From SLRI01 sp964393275 (GTDB lineage: Bacteria; Pseudomonadota; Alphaproteobacteria; Geminicoccales; Geminicoccaceae): a DNA stretch of 37,406 nucleotides. The position numbers were made by a program, and so were the translations under genes. Location of the stretch: contig CAYMTA010000039.1 in assembly GCA_964393275.1 (NCBI GenBank), forward strand, positions 1 to 37,406, given 5' to 3'. Numbering within the stretch: position 1 is the stretch's first letter; each line of letters starts with the position of its first letter. The notes beneath the pieces were generated by a model. The model saw nothing but the letters and a program-made list of their open reading frames with translations, was not told the DNA's origin and did no database searches. Shown one piece after another: positions 25,560 to 33,789 of the stretch.

Positions 25560-26833
25560 ACGAACGCTACAACATCGTCCTCGTCCTCACCGACCAGCAG
25601 CGCCGGGACACGCTTCGCACCTACGGCAACCGCTTCACCGAGACCCCCGCCGCCGACGCCATGGCCGAGGCCGGCATGACCTTTGATGCCGCCTACACCC
25701 CCTGGCCGGTCTGCACCCCCGCTCGCGGCACCATGTGGACCGGCGTCTACCCCCACGCCCACGGCCTGATCGAGAACCTCTACGGCGTCGACGACGCCTT
25801 CGCCTCGCATTGCACCGATTACGAGACGGTCTGGTCCCGGCTCCAGCGGGCGGGCTACCGCACCGCCCATTTCGGCAAGTGGCACCTGGGCGAAGCCCAG
25901 CCGCCCTTCTTCGACGTCTGGGAGGAATCGTTCAATTCGCGCAAGGGCCACTGGCTCGACGGCCGGCTCGATGACGAGTACCGCCCCGACCGCCAGACCG
26001 ACGCCGCCATCGCCTTCATCCACCGGCAAGAGGGGGCGGAGAAGCCCTTCGCCCTGGCGCTCAGCTTCTACCCGCCGCACGACCCCTATTCGGCCCCCGC
26101 CCGCTTCTACGCGCCCTATCGCGGCCGGGGCGTCCCCTTCGCCGGCTACTACGCCGCCGTCAGCGCCCTCGACCACAACCTCGCCCGCGTCCGCCGGGCT
26201 CTCCGGGACACGGGCCTGGCGGAGAGCACCATCCTCCTCTTCTACTCCGACCACGGCGACACGTTCTGGTATCGCCCCGAGGGCGAGCACAAGTTCGTCT
26301 GCCACGACGACGCCATCCGCATCCCCTTCCTCGCCGAGGGACCCGGCATCGCCAAGGGCTCGCGCATCGCCGCACCGGTCGGCCTGCAGGACCTGACGCC
26401 GACCATGCTGGAGATCGCCGGTGCCGCCATCCCCGAAGGCCTGCACGGCCGCAGCCTCCTGCCGCTGCTGCGGGGCGAGGTGCCGACGGACTGGCCAAGC
26501 GACGCCTACGTCCAGAACATCACCCACAAGAGCCGCATCCACCAGCGCGCCATCCGCACCGACCGCTGGAAGCTGATCGCCTCGGCCACCGGCGCCCACG
26601 AGCTCTACGACCTCGCGGCCGATCCCGAGGAGGAGCTGAACATCTACCTCACCCCGCGCGACGACGGCGGCTTCGAGCGCTTCAGGCATTATCCCGATCA
26701 GGCGCCGGTCATCGCCGACCTCTGCGAGCGCATGGCCAGGGAGGCAGGCCGGATCGGCGACACCGAGGGCCTGGAGATCATCGAGAAGGTCCAGGCCGAC
26801 ATCGCCCCCCGGCTCACCGCACTACGTCGGTAG
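25556..26833 (+). CDS. Sulfatase (type I, formylglycine-dependent), second of three
   Basis: Cytosolic sulfatase-family enzyme of 425 residues. It begins NERYNIVLVLTDQQRRDTLRTYG with the metal Asp13, and has Cys53 in PVCTPAR (C-x-P-x-R, formylglycine site), HFGKWHLGE, and YSDHGDTFWYRPEGEHKF with the second metal pair. The end has RTDRWKLIASATGAHELYDLAADPEE, the usual sulfatase closing sequence. No signal peptide is present. The start is an ATGA overlap with the second ATPase gene: direct coupling of a sulfatase to an importer suggests that the imported compound is itself a sulfate ester. Phosphonate monoester hydrolase activity is an alternative within this superfamily. Confidence 0.94.
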   Translation: MNERYNIVLVLTDQQRRDTLRTYGNRFTETPAADAMAEAGMTFDAAYTPWPVCTPARGTMWTGVYPHAHGLIENLYGVDDAFASHCTDYETVWSRLQRAGYRTAHFGKWHLGEAQPPFFDVWEESFNSRKGHWLDGRLDDEYRPDRQTDAAIAFIHRQEGAEKPFALALSFYPPHDPYSAPARFYAPYRGRGVPFAGYYAAVSALDHNLARVRRALRDTGLAESTILLFYSDHGDTFWYRPEGEHKFVCHDDAIRIPFLAEGPGIAKGSRIAAPVGLQDLTPTMLEIAGAAIPEGLHGRSLLPLLRGEVPTDWPSDAYVQNITHKSRIHQRAIRTDRWKLIASATGAHELYDLAADPEEELNIYLTPRDDGGFERFRHYPDQAPVIADLCERMAREAGRIGDTEGLEIIEKVQADIAPRLTALRR

Positions 26834-28324
26834 TTCCTCGAGCCAGCTATCCTCGTCCCGGATCAGGAACTGCGCCGTGCTCCGTGGCCGCGTTTGCCGG
26901 CCCCACTCCTCCAGGAGCCGCTTCTCCGCGCAGCGCGCATCGACCTCGGCGCGGATCGCATCCGGATTCCACCCGGCCAGCACCCGCGCCGACAACGCCG
27001 CGCGCACCGTGCCGTGGGCCGGATCGGCGCCCAGGTCGTTCAGCTCGTCCGGATCGGCCGCCATGTCGAAAAGCTGCGGGCGATAGCCCTCCATGTGCAC
27101 GTATTTCCAGCGTGCCGTGCGCAGCATCCGCTGGCACACCGCCTCGGGCCCGGTCCAGGGTGAGAGCAGGTCGGTGACGTACTCGCTGAAGGTCTCGTCC
27201 ACCCAGGGCCCGTCCGGCTCGGCCGCGATCTTGAGCAGGCTCCGGCCATGGCTGCGCGGCAAAGGCGGTGCCCCCGCCGCCTCGATCAGCGTCGCCCCCA
27301 CATCGATCAGGTTGACCACCCGACCGCAGCGCCCGCCCGCCGCCCGGATGCCCGGCCCCGCCATCACCAGCGGCACCTTGACCGAGCCCTCCAGGAACGT
27401 GTTCTTCCACCAGAGCCCCTGCTCGCCGAGCTGCTCGCCATGGTCCGAGGCGTAGACGACGAGCGTGCTCTCGCCCAGGCCCCTCTCCTCCAGCCGGTCG
27501 AGGATGCGCCCGATCTTGGCGTCGAGCGCGGAGACCAGCCCCCAATAGGCCGTCCGCGCCCGGATCACGTCCCCCGGGTCCGGATCGACGGTCGCCGTGG
27601 CCGCACGCCACCTGGCGAGCCAGGGATGCTCGAGGGCAGCCGGCGGCGGGGGCAGGCGGGGCGGCCCCACCCGGCCTTCGAACCGCGCGTAATCCTCTGG
27701 CCGTGCCACGAACGGGCAGTGCGGCAGGAGGAACCCGACCGTCAGGCAGAAGGGCGGCGCACCGTCGCCAGCACCGGCAAGCTCGTCGAGCCGCGCCAGC
27801 GCCGCCTCGGTCGTCGCATCGTCGACCACCTCGTAGCCCGACTGGCCCGGCCCGGAGCGGCTGATGCTGACCGCACGGCCCTGGGCATCGGGAGCGCTCG
27901 GCCCCTGGGCCCCGCCCAGCACCCCCAGCTTCTGCCGCTCCACCCCCAGCCAGTTCGGCGCGCAATCGCCGATGTCGCGCTCGCCGTAGCCGTGGAGCTG
28001 GTCCGGCCCGATCGCGTGCATCCGCCCGACCAGGATGGTGCGATAGCCGGCCGCCCCCAGCGCATGGGCGAAGGTCGGCAGATCCGAGGCCAGCGTGTCC
28101 TGCAGCGTCCAGCAAGTCTGCTCGAAGGGCCAGCGCCCGGTCAGCAGCGACATCCGGCTGGGCGTGCAGATCGGCGACGCGCAATAGGCGCTGTCGAAGG
28201 TCATACCTTTGGCCGCGATCCGGTCGATATTCGGCGTGGCGCCCAGCCCATCGCCATAGCAGCCGGCGACCCGCTGCGCGTGCTGGTCGGAGAACAGGAA
28301 CAGGATATTGGGCCGCCCGCCCAT
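26822..28324 (-). CDS. Sulfatase (type I, formylglycine-dependent), third of three
   Basis: A 500-residue sulfatase-family enzyme beginning GGRPNILFLFSDQHAQRVAGCYG with metal Asp13. Cys53 in PICTPSR is the formylglycine site. Later motifs are ILVGRMHAIGP (an Arg-Met-His variant of the usual GKWH), YASDHGEQLGEQGLWWKNTF and RTARWKYVHMEGYRPQLFDMAADPDE. It is cytosolic by lack of a signal peptide. The ATG at 28324 lies 5 bases after the M81 peptidase stop, so it is the last gene of the deacylase/M81/sulfatase operon. Its 3' end overlaps sulfatase 2 by 12 bases. The longer open frame upstream runs through the peptidase gene and is not real. Confidence 0.93.
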   Translation of the reverse strand: MGGRPNILFLFSDQHAQRVAGCYGDGLGATPNIDRIAAKGMTFDSAYCASPICTPSRMSLLTGRWPFEQTCWTLQDTLASDLPTFAHALGAAGYRTILVGRMHAIGPDQLHGYGERDIGDCAPNWLGVERQKLGVLGGAQGPSAPDAQGRAVSISRSGPGQSGYEVVDDATTEAALARLDELAGAGDGAPPFCLTVGFLLPHCPFVARPEDYARFEGRVGPPRLPPPPAALEHPWLARWRAATATVDPDPGDVIRARTAYWGLVSALDAKIGRILDRLEERGLGESTLVVYASDHGEQLGEQGLWWKNTFLEGSVKVPLVMAGPGIRAAGGRCGRVVNLIDVGATLIEAAGAPPLPRSHGRSLLKIAAEPDGPWVDETFSEYVTDLLSPWTGPEAVCQRMLRTARWKYVHMEGYRPQLFDMAADPDELNDLGADPAHGTVRAALSARVLAGWNPDAIRAEVDARCAEKRLLEEWGRQTRPRSTAQFLIRDEDSWLEELPT

Positions 28325-28329
28325 GATGC

Positions 28330-29817
28330 TCAGCGCCCGTAGAGCACCGCCTTCGGCTCGAAGGCGGTCTCGGGCTCCATCGGGTACATCGGCCGGGCGC
28401 AGATCCGGTGGCCGAGGCTCGGCAAATCGGCCGAGGTGGCGCCGGGCGCGTCGATGTTGAAGTTCTTCTCGGCCCACTCGTCGAACATGTGCGGCTCGCA
28501 ATGCGGCGACTTCACCACGATCAGGTCGTAGTCCCTGGGGTTGCAGCCGGCGGCGTGGTACATCGCCCGGTCGAACAGGCTGACCGACCTCGACAGCACC
28601 ACGACGGTGAAATTGGCGAAGGTCAGGACCGCCACCGGCCCCGCCTCGAGCGGTGTCCTCATCGTCTCGAGCCTGGCCTCGCCGTCCATGAGCAGCTTGA
28701 CCCGCGCCTCGACCGGCATCGGCGTGTAGCGCCCGGTATCGATCGCCCCGCCCAGCGTCACCCGCACGGTGGCACCCACGCCCGCCGCATGCGCCGCCTT
28801 CGCCGCCTCGGGATCGACGATCTGCGCCAGCACCCGCTTCGGATAGCCGGCTTCGCTCAAGGCCCTGATGATGGCGTTGGAATCGCCGGTCGCCCCGGAC
28901 GAGGTCGCATCGGCCGCGTCGGTGAAGATCACGGGCCCCCGCATCGTCCGCGCCTGGGCGATGGCGCGCGCTAGCGGGATCAGCACACCCTGCATCCGCT
29001 GCCGCTGCGGCCAGAATTCGCCCGCCAGCCGGAGTGCTTCGGCCTCGGCCGTGGCCCGGTCGCCATCGGTGGTCACCAGCACCTGCGTGCAGAGCTCCGG
29101 CACGTCGGTGAAGGGATTGCCGATCATGATGGCGGCGGCGAGCGCCGTGCCGTCGCGCTCGAGGCGCTGGCATTCGCGGATTAGATCGCCGTAGCAGCCC
29201 TTGGCGGTGATCAGCTCGTTGCCCCGGACCAGGGCCGGGATCACCACCCTTGCCGTCACCGGGCGAATGCCCTCGTCGAGGATCCGCAGCAGCAGCCGCG
29301 CCGCCCGGACACCTGTGTCGGCAAAATCGACATGCGGGTAGGTGTGATAGACCGCGACGCCGTTCACCTGCTTCAGCATCCGCTGGGTGAGGATGCCGTG
29401 CAAATCGAGCGAGATGACGATCGGCACGTCCGGCCCGACCATCCGCCGCAGGGCCTTGAGGATGCTGCCCTCCGGGTCGAGCTCGATCACCGAGCCCATG
29501 GCCCCGTGCAGCGAGGCATAGACCGCGTCGACCTCGCCGGCCACGGGCTCGAGGGTGGCCAGGATCTCCGCCTTGAGCTTCTGCCAGCCCCTGGCCGACA
29601 ACGGCCCGGCGCTGCCCGCCCGGGCCGCGATGGTCGGCACCGTCACCACGTCGTCGCGGCCATCGAAAACGGAGAAGGCCCCGCCGAGCTCGGTGTTCAG
29701 CCCGCGATGCTCATAGAAGCTGTTGCCATGGGTGATGCGGAAGTTCTCGTACTCGGACGGCAGCGGGTTGAAGGAGGAGATCTCCTGCTTGCAGTCGAGG
29801 AGCAGTATTCTCGGCAT
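28330..29817 (-). CDS. M81 family metallopeptidase (microcystinase C / MlrC-like)
   Basis: Zinc hydrolase of 495 residues related to MlrC, which cleaves linearised microcystin; most family members have unknown amide substrates. It has the N-terminal MlrC domain (MPRILLLDCKQEISSFNP, typical ExNTF-like segment) and the zinc ligands Asp138-x-His140 in SLDLHG and His162 in YPHVD, with the same spacing as in MlrC. The C-terminal MlrC domain begins about residue 300 (VIFTDAADATSSGATGDSNAIIRALSEAG) and includes SLFDRAMYHAAGCNPRDYDLIVVKSPHCEP. No signal peptide. The ATG at 29817 follows the deacylase gene by 21 bases. Confidence 0.93.
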   Translation of the reverse strand: MPRILLLDCKQEISSFNPLPSEYENFRITHGNSFYEHRGLNTELGGAFSVFDGRDDVVTVPTIAARAGSAGPLSARGWQKLKAEILATLEPVAGEVDAVYASLHGAMGSVIELDPEGSILKALRRMVGPDVPIVISLDLHGILTQRMLKQVNGVAVYHTYPHVDFADTGVRAARLLLRILDEGIRPVTARVVIPALVRGNELITAKGCYGDLIRECQRLERDGTALAAAIMIGNPFTDVPELCTQVLVTTDGDRATAEAEALRLAGEFWPQRQRMQGVLIPLARAIAQARTMRGPVIFTDAADATSSGATGDSNAIIRALSEAGYPKRVLAQIVDPEAAKAAHAAGVGATVRVTLGGAIDTGRYTPMPVEARVKLLMDGEARLETMRTPLEAGPVAVLTFANFTVVVLSRSVSLFDRAMYHAAGCNPRDYDLIVVKSPHCEPHMFDEWAEKNFNIDAPGATSADLPSLGHRICARPMYPMEPETAFEPKAVLYGR

Positions 29818-29838
29818 CGGCCTTGTCCCCGCTCTCGT

Positions 29839-30861
29839 TCACTGTGCCCGGTAATCCGCCATGACGACCGCGACCGTGTCGCCGCGCGCGACCCGGCCCG
29901 GCCCGGCCGACATCCACAAGATGCCGTCGCTGGCATAGCGGACCTCCAAAGGCGGATGGTCCACGTCCTCGACGAAGTGCAGCCAGCCGGCGGGCTCGCC
30001 GGCGCGGACAGCCTCGCCCACCACATGGACCGGCTCGAAGGTGCCGGCCCCGGGTGCAAAGGCATAGCACTCCCGGCCTTCGACCATCATGTGCCGCGTG
30101 CCGGTGCTGCCGTCCCGCTGCGCTGTCTCGGGCGTGCCCTCGATCACCCCCAGGTGCTTGAGGATATTCAGGCAGCCCCGCCTGCCGATGCGCACGCCCT
30201 CGACGCTGACCCGGCCCCAGCCGCCGAGCTCCGTGCCGAGCGAGAGCTTGCCCCGCCGCTCGACGCAGCTGGTGAAGGTGGCCCCCTCGTCGATGCCGCC
30301 GAAGACGACGTTGTAGGGGGCGCCAAACGCGGCCGCCGCGTCCAGCGTGCGCCGCATCAGCTCGGGATCGGCGATGTGGTGCATGTTGGTCGACGGGATC
30401 GAATCGCCCGAGTGTCCGGCCGTGTGCAGGTCGACCGAGACGTCCACCATGGGCAGCACGACGCTGTCCATGAAGTGCGCCACCATCTCGCTGAAGGTGC
30501 CCTTCGGATCGCCCGGAAAGCAGCGGTTCATGTCGCGGTTGTCGACCGGCGAGAGGCGCGTGTCGTTGAGCACCGCCGGCACGTTGACGGCCGACATCAT
30601 GATCACCCGCCCCTGCACGTCCGCGGCCTTCAGCTCGCGCGCCAGGCCGGAGACGGCGATCGGCCCCTCGTATTCGTCGCCGTGCACGCCGCCGGTGAAG
30701 AGCACCGTCGGCCCCCGCCCGTTCTTCACCACGACGATGGGGATCTCGACGATGCCCCAGCCGGAGGTGTTGCGCGACAAGGGTGCCCGCAGATAGCCCG
30801 CCTGCCGCCCCTCCCGGTCGAAATCGATCTCGTGGCGGATCCGGGTCGGTGCCGAGGCCAT
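29839..30861 (-). CDS. AstE/AspA-superfamily zinc deacylase, DoeB-like
   Basis: Zinc-dependent amidohydrolase of 340 residues in the succinylglutamate desuccinylase/aspartoacylase family. It resembles DoeB, which removes acetyl from N-alpha-acetyl-diaminobutyrate in ectoine breakdown, in layout: DFDREGRQAGYLR start, IPIVVVKNG, GGVHGDEYEGP (His60, Glu63 zinc ligands), DMNRCFPG (Asn112/Arg113 substrate motif), DLHTAGH (His146, third ligand) and TELGG (Glu211, catalytic). No ectoine gene (doeA, doeC, doeD) is near, so the true substrate is likely another N-acyl compound. The ATG at 30861 has AGGGAGC upstream. It starts the operon with the M81 peptidase and sulfatase 3, and is divergent from the enolase-superfamily gene across an operator candidate. 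Confidence 0.88.
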   Translation of the reverse strand: MASAPTRIRHEIDFDREGRQAGYLRAPLSRNTSGWGIVEIPIVVVKNGRGPTVLFTGGVHGDEYEGPIAVSGLARELKAADVQGRVIMMSAVNVPAVLNDTRLSPVDNRDMNRCFPGDPKGTFSEMVAHFMDSVVLPMVDVSVDLHTAGHSGDSIPSTNMHHIADPELMRRTLDAAAAFGAPYNVVFGGIDEGATFTSCVERRGKLSLGTELGGWGRVSVEGVRIGRRGCLNILKHLGVIEGTPETAQRDGSTGTRHMMVEGRECYAFAPGAGTFEPVHVVGEAVRAGEPAGWLHFVEDVDHPPLEVRYASDGILWMSAGPGRVARGDTVAVVMADYRAQ

Positions 30862-30900
30862 CGCTGCCGTTGCTCCCTGACGCTGCTCCCTGGGGCGCGC

Positions 30901-30929
30901 TTGAAGTGTATGATTGTATACGATATCAG
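30901..30929 (+). promoter_or_regulatory. Promoter candidate of the enolase-superfamily gene
   Basis: TTGAAG (30901-30906), a 17-base spacer and TATCAG (30924-30929). The spacer holds the GTATAC palindrome at 30913-30924. Transcription would start near 30936, ahead of the ATG at 30971. Confidence 0.4.
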
Positions 30930-30938
30930 CCGAGTCAA
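30910..30938 (-). promoter_or_regulatory. Promoter candidate of the deacylase/M81/sulfatase operon
   Basis: On the minus strand TTGACT (30938-30933), a 17-base spacer and AATCAT (30915-30910). The palindrome lies within the spacer and -10, so one bound regulator could block both directions. Confidence 0.35.
30913..30924. promoter_or_regulatory. Operator candidate 3: ATTGTATACGAT
   Basis: It differs from candidate 1 (ATCGTATACGAT) at one base of 12, and is palindromic except for that one pair. It lies in the divergent gap between the deacylase and enolase-superfamily genes, in an AT-rich patch unlike the surrounding DNA. Confidence 0.65.
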
Positions 30939-30970
30939 CGTCTCCCTGACCGCCCAGCGCGAAAGCCCGC

Positions 30971-32146
30971 ATGACCCGGACCGCCACGCCCTTGGCCCCC
31001 ATCCGCATCCGGCGCATCGTCGCGGCCCCGCTTTTGGGCGAGAGCCCGAAGGGCGGCTGGTCGAACGAGATCGAGGCCGAGGATTCCATCCACACGCTGA
31101 TCGCCGTCCACACCGACGCCGGGATCTCGGGCTTCGGCAGCGTCTTCACCGGCGGCCGGCTGGTCCAGGCGGCCTTGGGGGTGCTCGAGCCACTCTACCG
31201 GGCTGAGAACGCGCTCGAGCCCGAGCGGGTGAGCGAAAAGCTGCACCAGAACACCTTCTGGTTCGGCCGCGGCGGCACGCTGACCCACGCCATCAGCGGC
31301 ATCGACATGGCGCTTTGGGACATCCTGGGCAAGGCCACCGGCCTCTCCGTCGGCCGCCTCATGGGCGGCCGACACCAGGAGCGCGTGCGCCCCTACTGCT
31401 CGCTCCTCATGGACGAGCCGAGCGTGATGGCCGACGAGATCGCGAAGCACCGGGACGCCGGATTCCGCGCCTTCAAGATCGGCTGGGGCCCCTTCGGCCG
31501 CCGTGACGACGCGAAGCTCGACGCGGCCATCGTCGCCGCCGCCAAAAAGGCGCTGCCGCCGGGCAGCAAGCTCCTCGTCGATGCCGGGGCGAGCGACGCC
31601 TACTGGCCGAACGGCCTGAAATGGGCGCTGCGGACCGCCCACATGCTGGCCGACCACGAGGTCGGCTGGTTCGAGGAGGCGCTGCCGCCCGACGCGCTCG
31701 AGGACTTCGTCACCCTGCGCCGGGCCGCCCGCCTGCCGATCGCCGGCGGCGAGGTGCTGACCCGCCGCCAGGCCTTCATCCCCTTCATCACGAAGGGCGC
31801 CTTCGATATCGTCCAGCCCGACGTCACCAAGGTCGGCGGCCTCTCCGAGCAGCGCCGCATCGCCTGGCTCGCCCGGGATTTCGGCGTGAGATACGTGGGC
31901 CACGGCTGGAACACGGCCCTCGGCCTCGCCGCCGACCTGCAGCTCGCGACCGCGCTGCCGAACGTCGATCTGGTCGAATACATCGGCGGCTCCGCCTATG
32001 TCGACCGGCTGACGGAGACGCCCTTCGGCCTGGATGCGGACGGCATGCTCGCCATCCCGGACACACCCGGCCTCGGCGTCGCGCTCGACCCGGACAAGGT
32101 CGCCCGCTACACGCCCGACGCGGCGGCCCTCTTCGCTGCCGATTGA
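30971..32146 (+). CDS. Mandelate racemase/muconate lactonizing enzyme family protein (enolase superfamily)
   Basis: Metal-dependent enzyme that removes a proton next to a carboxylate, giving racemisation, dehydration or cycloisomerisation; 391 residues. The capping domain is N-terminal and the barrel follows. Metal ligands are visible: Asp204 (LLVDAG), Glu235 (WFEEA) and Glu261 (AGGE); His311 in YVGHGWN and Asp284 in VQPDVTKVGG fit the His-Asp dyad of the mandelate-racemase group. The usual K-x-K base motif reads Lys169-Ile-Gly, so the second lysine is missing. Start ATG 30971. It is divergent from the deacylase operon across the third GTATAC site. Substrate unknown; an acid-sugar or amino-acid-derived carboxylate is the family norm. 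Confidence 0.92.
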   Translation: MTRTATPLAPIRIRRIVAAPLLGESPKGGWSNEIEAEDSIHTLIAVHTDAGISGFGSVFTGGRLVQAALGVLEPLYRAENALEPERVSEKLHQNTFWFGRGGTLTHAISGIDMALWDILGKATGLSVGRLMGGRHQERVRPYCSLLMDEPSVMADEIAKHRDAGFRAFKIGWGPFGRRDDAKLDAAIVAAAKKALPPGSKLLVDAGASDAYWPNGLKWALRTAHMLADHEVGWFEEALPPDALEDFVTLRRAARLPIAGGEVLTRRQAFIPFITKGAFDIVQPDVTKVGGLSEQRRIAWLARDFGVRYVGHGWNTALGLAADLQLATALPNVDLVEYIGGSAYVDRLTETPFGLDADGMLAIPDTPGLGVALDPDKVARYTPDAAALFAAD

Positions 32147-32227
32147 CGATGAGCCGAGAGCCATGGCGCTCGCCACCGGGGCGCGCCAGACCGACCGGTG
32201 CCGCCACGAGACCTGAACGCTCGGCGG

Positions 32228-32479
32228 CTACGTGGCCGTGTCGGTGCGGCTCGCCGACCCATCCCGGGTTTCGGTGCGGGGATTGCGCGCGGCCCGCTCC
32301 CGCAGCCAGCATGCGACGGCGGCGCGCACTGGCCCCGGAACGGGAACGGCGCCGGAGGTCCAGCGCCGCACCGTCGCGACATCCACGCCGAGCTTCTCGG
32401 CCGCGGCCATCTGCCAGCCGCGCTGACCGAGCAGGCGGATCAGCGCGGCCTTCAGATCATCCGGTGTCAGGTCGATCAT
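32228..32479 (-). CDS. Small helix-turn-helix DNA-binding protein
   Basis: An 83-residue protein. Residues about 8-45 (DDLKAALIRLLGQRGWQMAAAEKLGVDVATVRRWTSGAVPVP) form a Cro/XRE-like helix-turn-helix; the tail is charged and probably flexible. The ATG at 32479 overlaps the stop of the TROVE gene (ATGA), so the two are translationally coupled. It may repress its own operon at the palindrome upstream of the TROVE gene (inference). A longer open frame to 32548 runs back into the TROVE gene and was dropped. Confidence 0.8.
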   Translation of the reverse strand: MIDLTPDDLKAALIRLLGQRGWQMAAAEKLGVDVATVRRWTSGAVPVPGPVRAAVACWLRERAARNPRTETRDGSASRTDTAT

Positions 32480-33789
32480 CCGGCGCCGCGTTCCGCCGCG
32501 TGGATGTAGCGGATGACGCCTTCCGACCAGCCGTCGATATGTGTCCACGGCCCATAGCCGACGCCGTTCTGCGCGCTGGCCACGTTGATCATGTATGCCC
32601 GGCCGGCGCGCGGGCTCGGCACGACGTCGGCCGTCTGCTCGTCGGTGATGACGATCAGGCGATCGTGCGAGGCCTTGGCATTGAGCTTTGCCACCGCCTG
32701 GCCGAGATAGGTCCGGCCGTGCGGCTGGGAGCGGATGACGGCGTCGATGCCGGCCATGCCGCGCCGGGGCGGCACCTTGACCACCTTCTCCGAGAAGGTG
32801 AACACCCGCAAATTGCCATGGAGCACGGAGGCGAGCGCCGCCGCGTCCATGCGGGTCATGCCGGAGTGGGCCGACAGCGGTAATTCCATCGAGGCGGAGA
32901 CATCGACCAGCACCGCGGTCTTGCCCGAGAGCGCCGGCAGGTCCGACATGCTCTCCGAGAGCGCCTCGTCGATGAAGGGTTCGAACCGCGGCGTCGCCCG
33001 GGCCGCCGCCACATAGCGGAACGGCATGACGTTGCCCGCACCCTTGCGGGCAATGATGGCATCGCGGATCAGCGTCGCGTCGACGCCGGCCTCGGCCATG
33101 TTCCGCAGGTTGCGGAGCAGGGCCATGTAGCCGAGCCTGCCTTCGCCGAGCAGCCGCTCGAACGTCGCCTTCTTGTCGGCGCCGCCGGAGAGGGCGACCT
33201 CCCAGGTGTCGGGAGGGTCGAGGCTGCGCTCGACCGCCGCCTTGTAGAGCCCGGAATGCCCGGCATCCCTTGGCCTGGGATGCACCAGCCGGAGGACGTC
33301 GCGGAGCTTGACGTCGACATCGCGGTCGTACTTCGCGAGCTGGTAGGCATCGAACCGGGCAATGGCGCGGGCGATGCCCTTGCGCATCGCATGGCTCATG
33401 CAGGCCTTGATCGGCATGTCGTAGCGCGCGGCATGGATCGCCAGAAGCTCGCCGGGCTCGTCGGCGCGGATCAGGACATCGGCGATCGCATCGGCGACCA
33501 CGGCACCGCTCGACCTCTCCGCGAGCACGGAGAGCAGCAAGAGGGGCGCGTGGCGAAGATGCATGACGTGCCGGGCCTCGCGGGCCAAGGCCGCGACCAC
33601 GACCGGGCTGACCCTGGCTGCCGTCTCGGCGATGCGGTCGGCGATGCTCCGGCCGTCCTCGTAGAACTCGGACTCCCAGAGTAGGCAGGCCATCACCGAC
33701 CGGCGAAGCTGTGCCTCGTCGTCGATCCGCTTCGCTGGCGCACCCTCGTGGGTGAAGAGGTCAGACTTGATGGCGGCGTTGGCAGGCAT
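32476..33789 (-). CDS. TROVE domain / vWA protein (bacterial Ro60-like, Rsr)
   Basis: RNA-binding protein of 437 residues, the bacterial counterpart of the Ro autoantigen, which binds Y RNA and helps exonucleases handle structured RNA under stress. The TROVE ring (about 20-275) has HVMHLRHAPLLLLSVLA, MSHAMRKGIARAIARFDAYQLAKY and GYMALLRNLRNMAEAG. The vWA domain (about 288-437) has an intact MIDAS, Asp296-x-Ser298-x-Ser300 in VDVSASM, and VITDEQ as the later metal site. The ATG at 33789 follows GAGAAGA; a longer frame to 33897 is Pro/Arg-rich and unlikely. RtcB and RtcA, frequent partners elsewhere, are not in the window. It is followed by a coupled HTH gene and preceded by a long structured leader. 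Confidence 0.93.
   Translation of the reverse strand: MPANAAIKSDLFTHEGAPAKRIDDEAQLRRSVMACLLWESEFYEDGRSIADRIAETAARVSPVVVAALAREARHVMHLRHAPLLLLSVLAERSSGAVVADAIADVLIRADEPGELLAIHAARYDMPIKACMSHAMRKGIARAIARFDAYQLAKYDRDVDVKLRDVLRLVHPRPRDAGHSGLYKAAVERSLDPPDTWEVALSGGADKKATFERLLGEGRLGYMALLRNLRNMAEAGVDATLIRDAIIARKGAGNVMPFRYVAAARATPRFEPFIDEALSESMSDLPALSGKTAVLVDVSASMELPLSAHSGMTRMDAAALASVLHGNLRVFTFSEKVVKVPPRRGMAGIDAVIRSQPHGRTYLGQAVAKLNAKASHDRLIVITDEQTADVVPSPRAGRAYMINVASAQNGVGYGPWTHIDGWSEGVIRYIHAAERGAG

Noticed and set aside
29839..30861. Calling the deacylase true DoeB of ectoine degradation
   Set aside because: The resemblance is clear but no other ectoine gene is present and the neighbours (M81, sulfatase) point to a different substrate.
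14381..32146. Catabolic island as a recently acquired mobile element
   Set aside because: Codon style and GC look the same as the flanks by eye, and no transposase, integrase or boundary repeat is visible.
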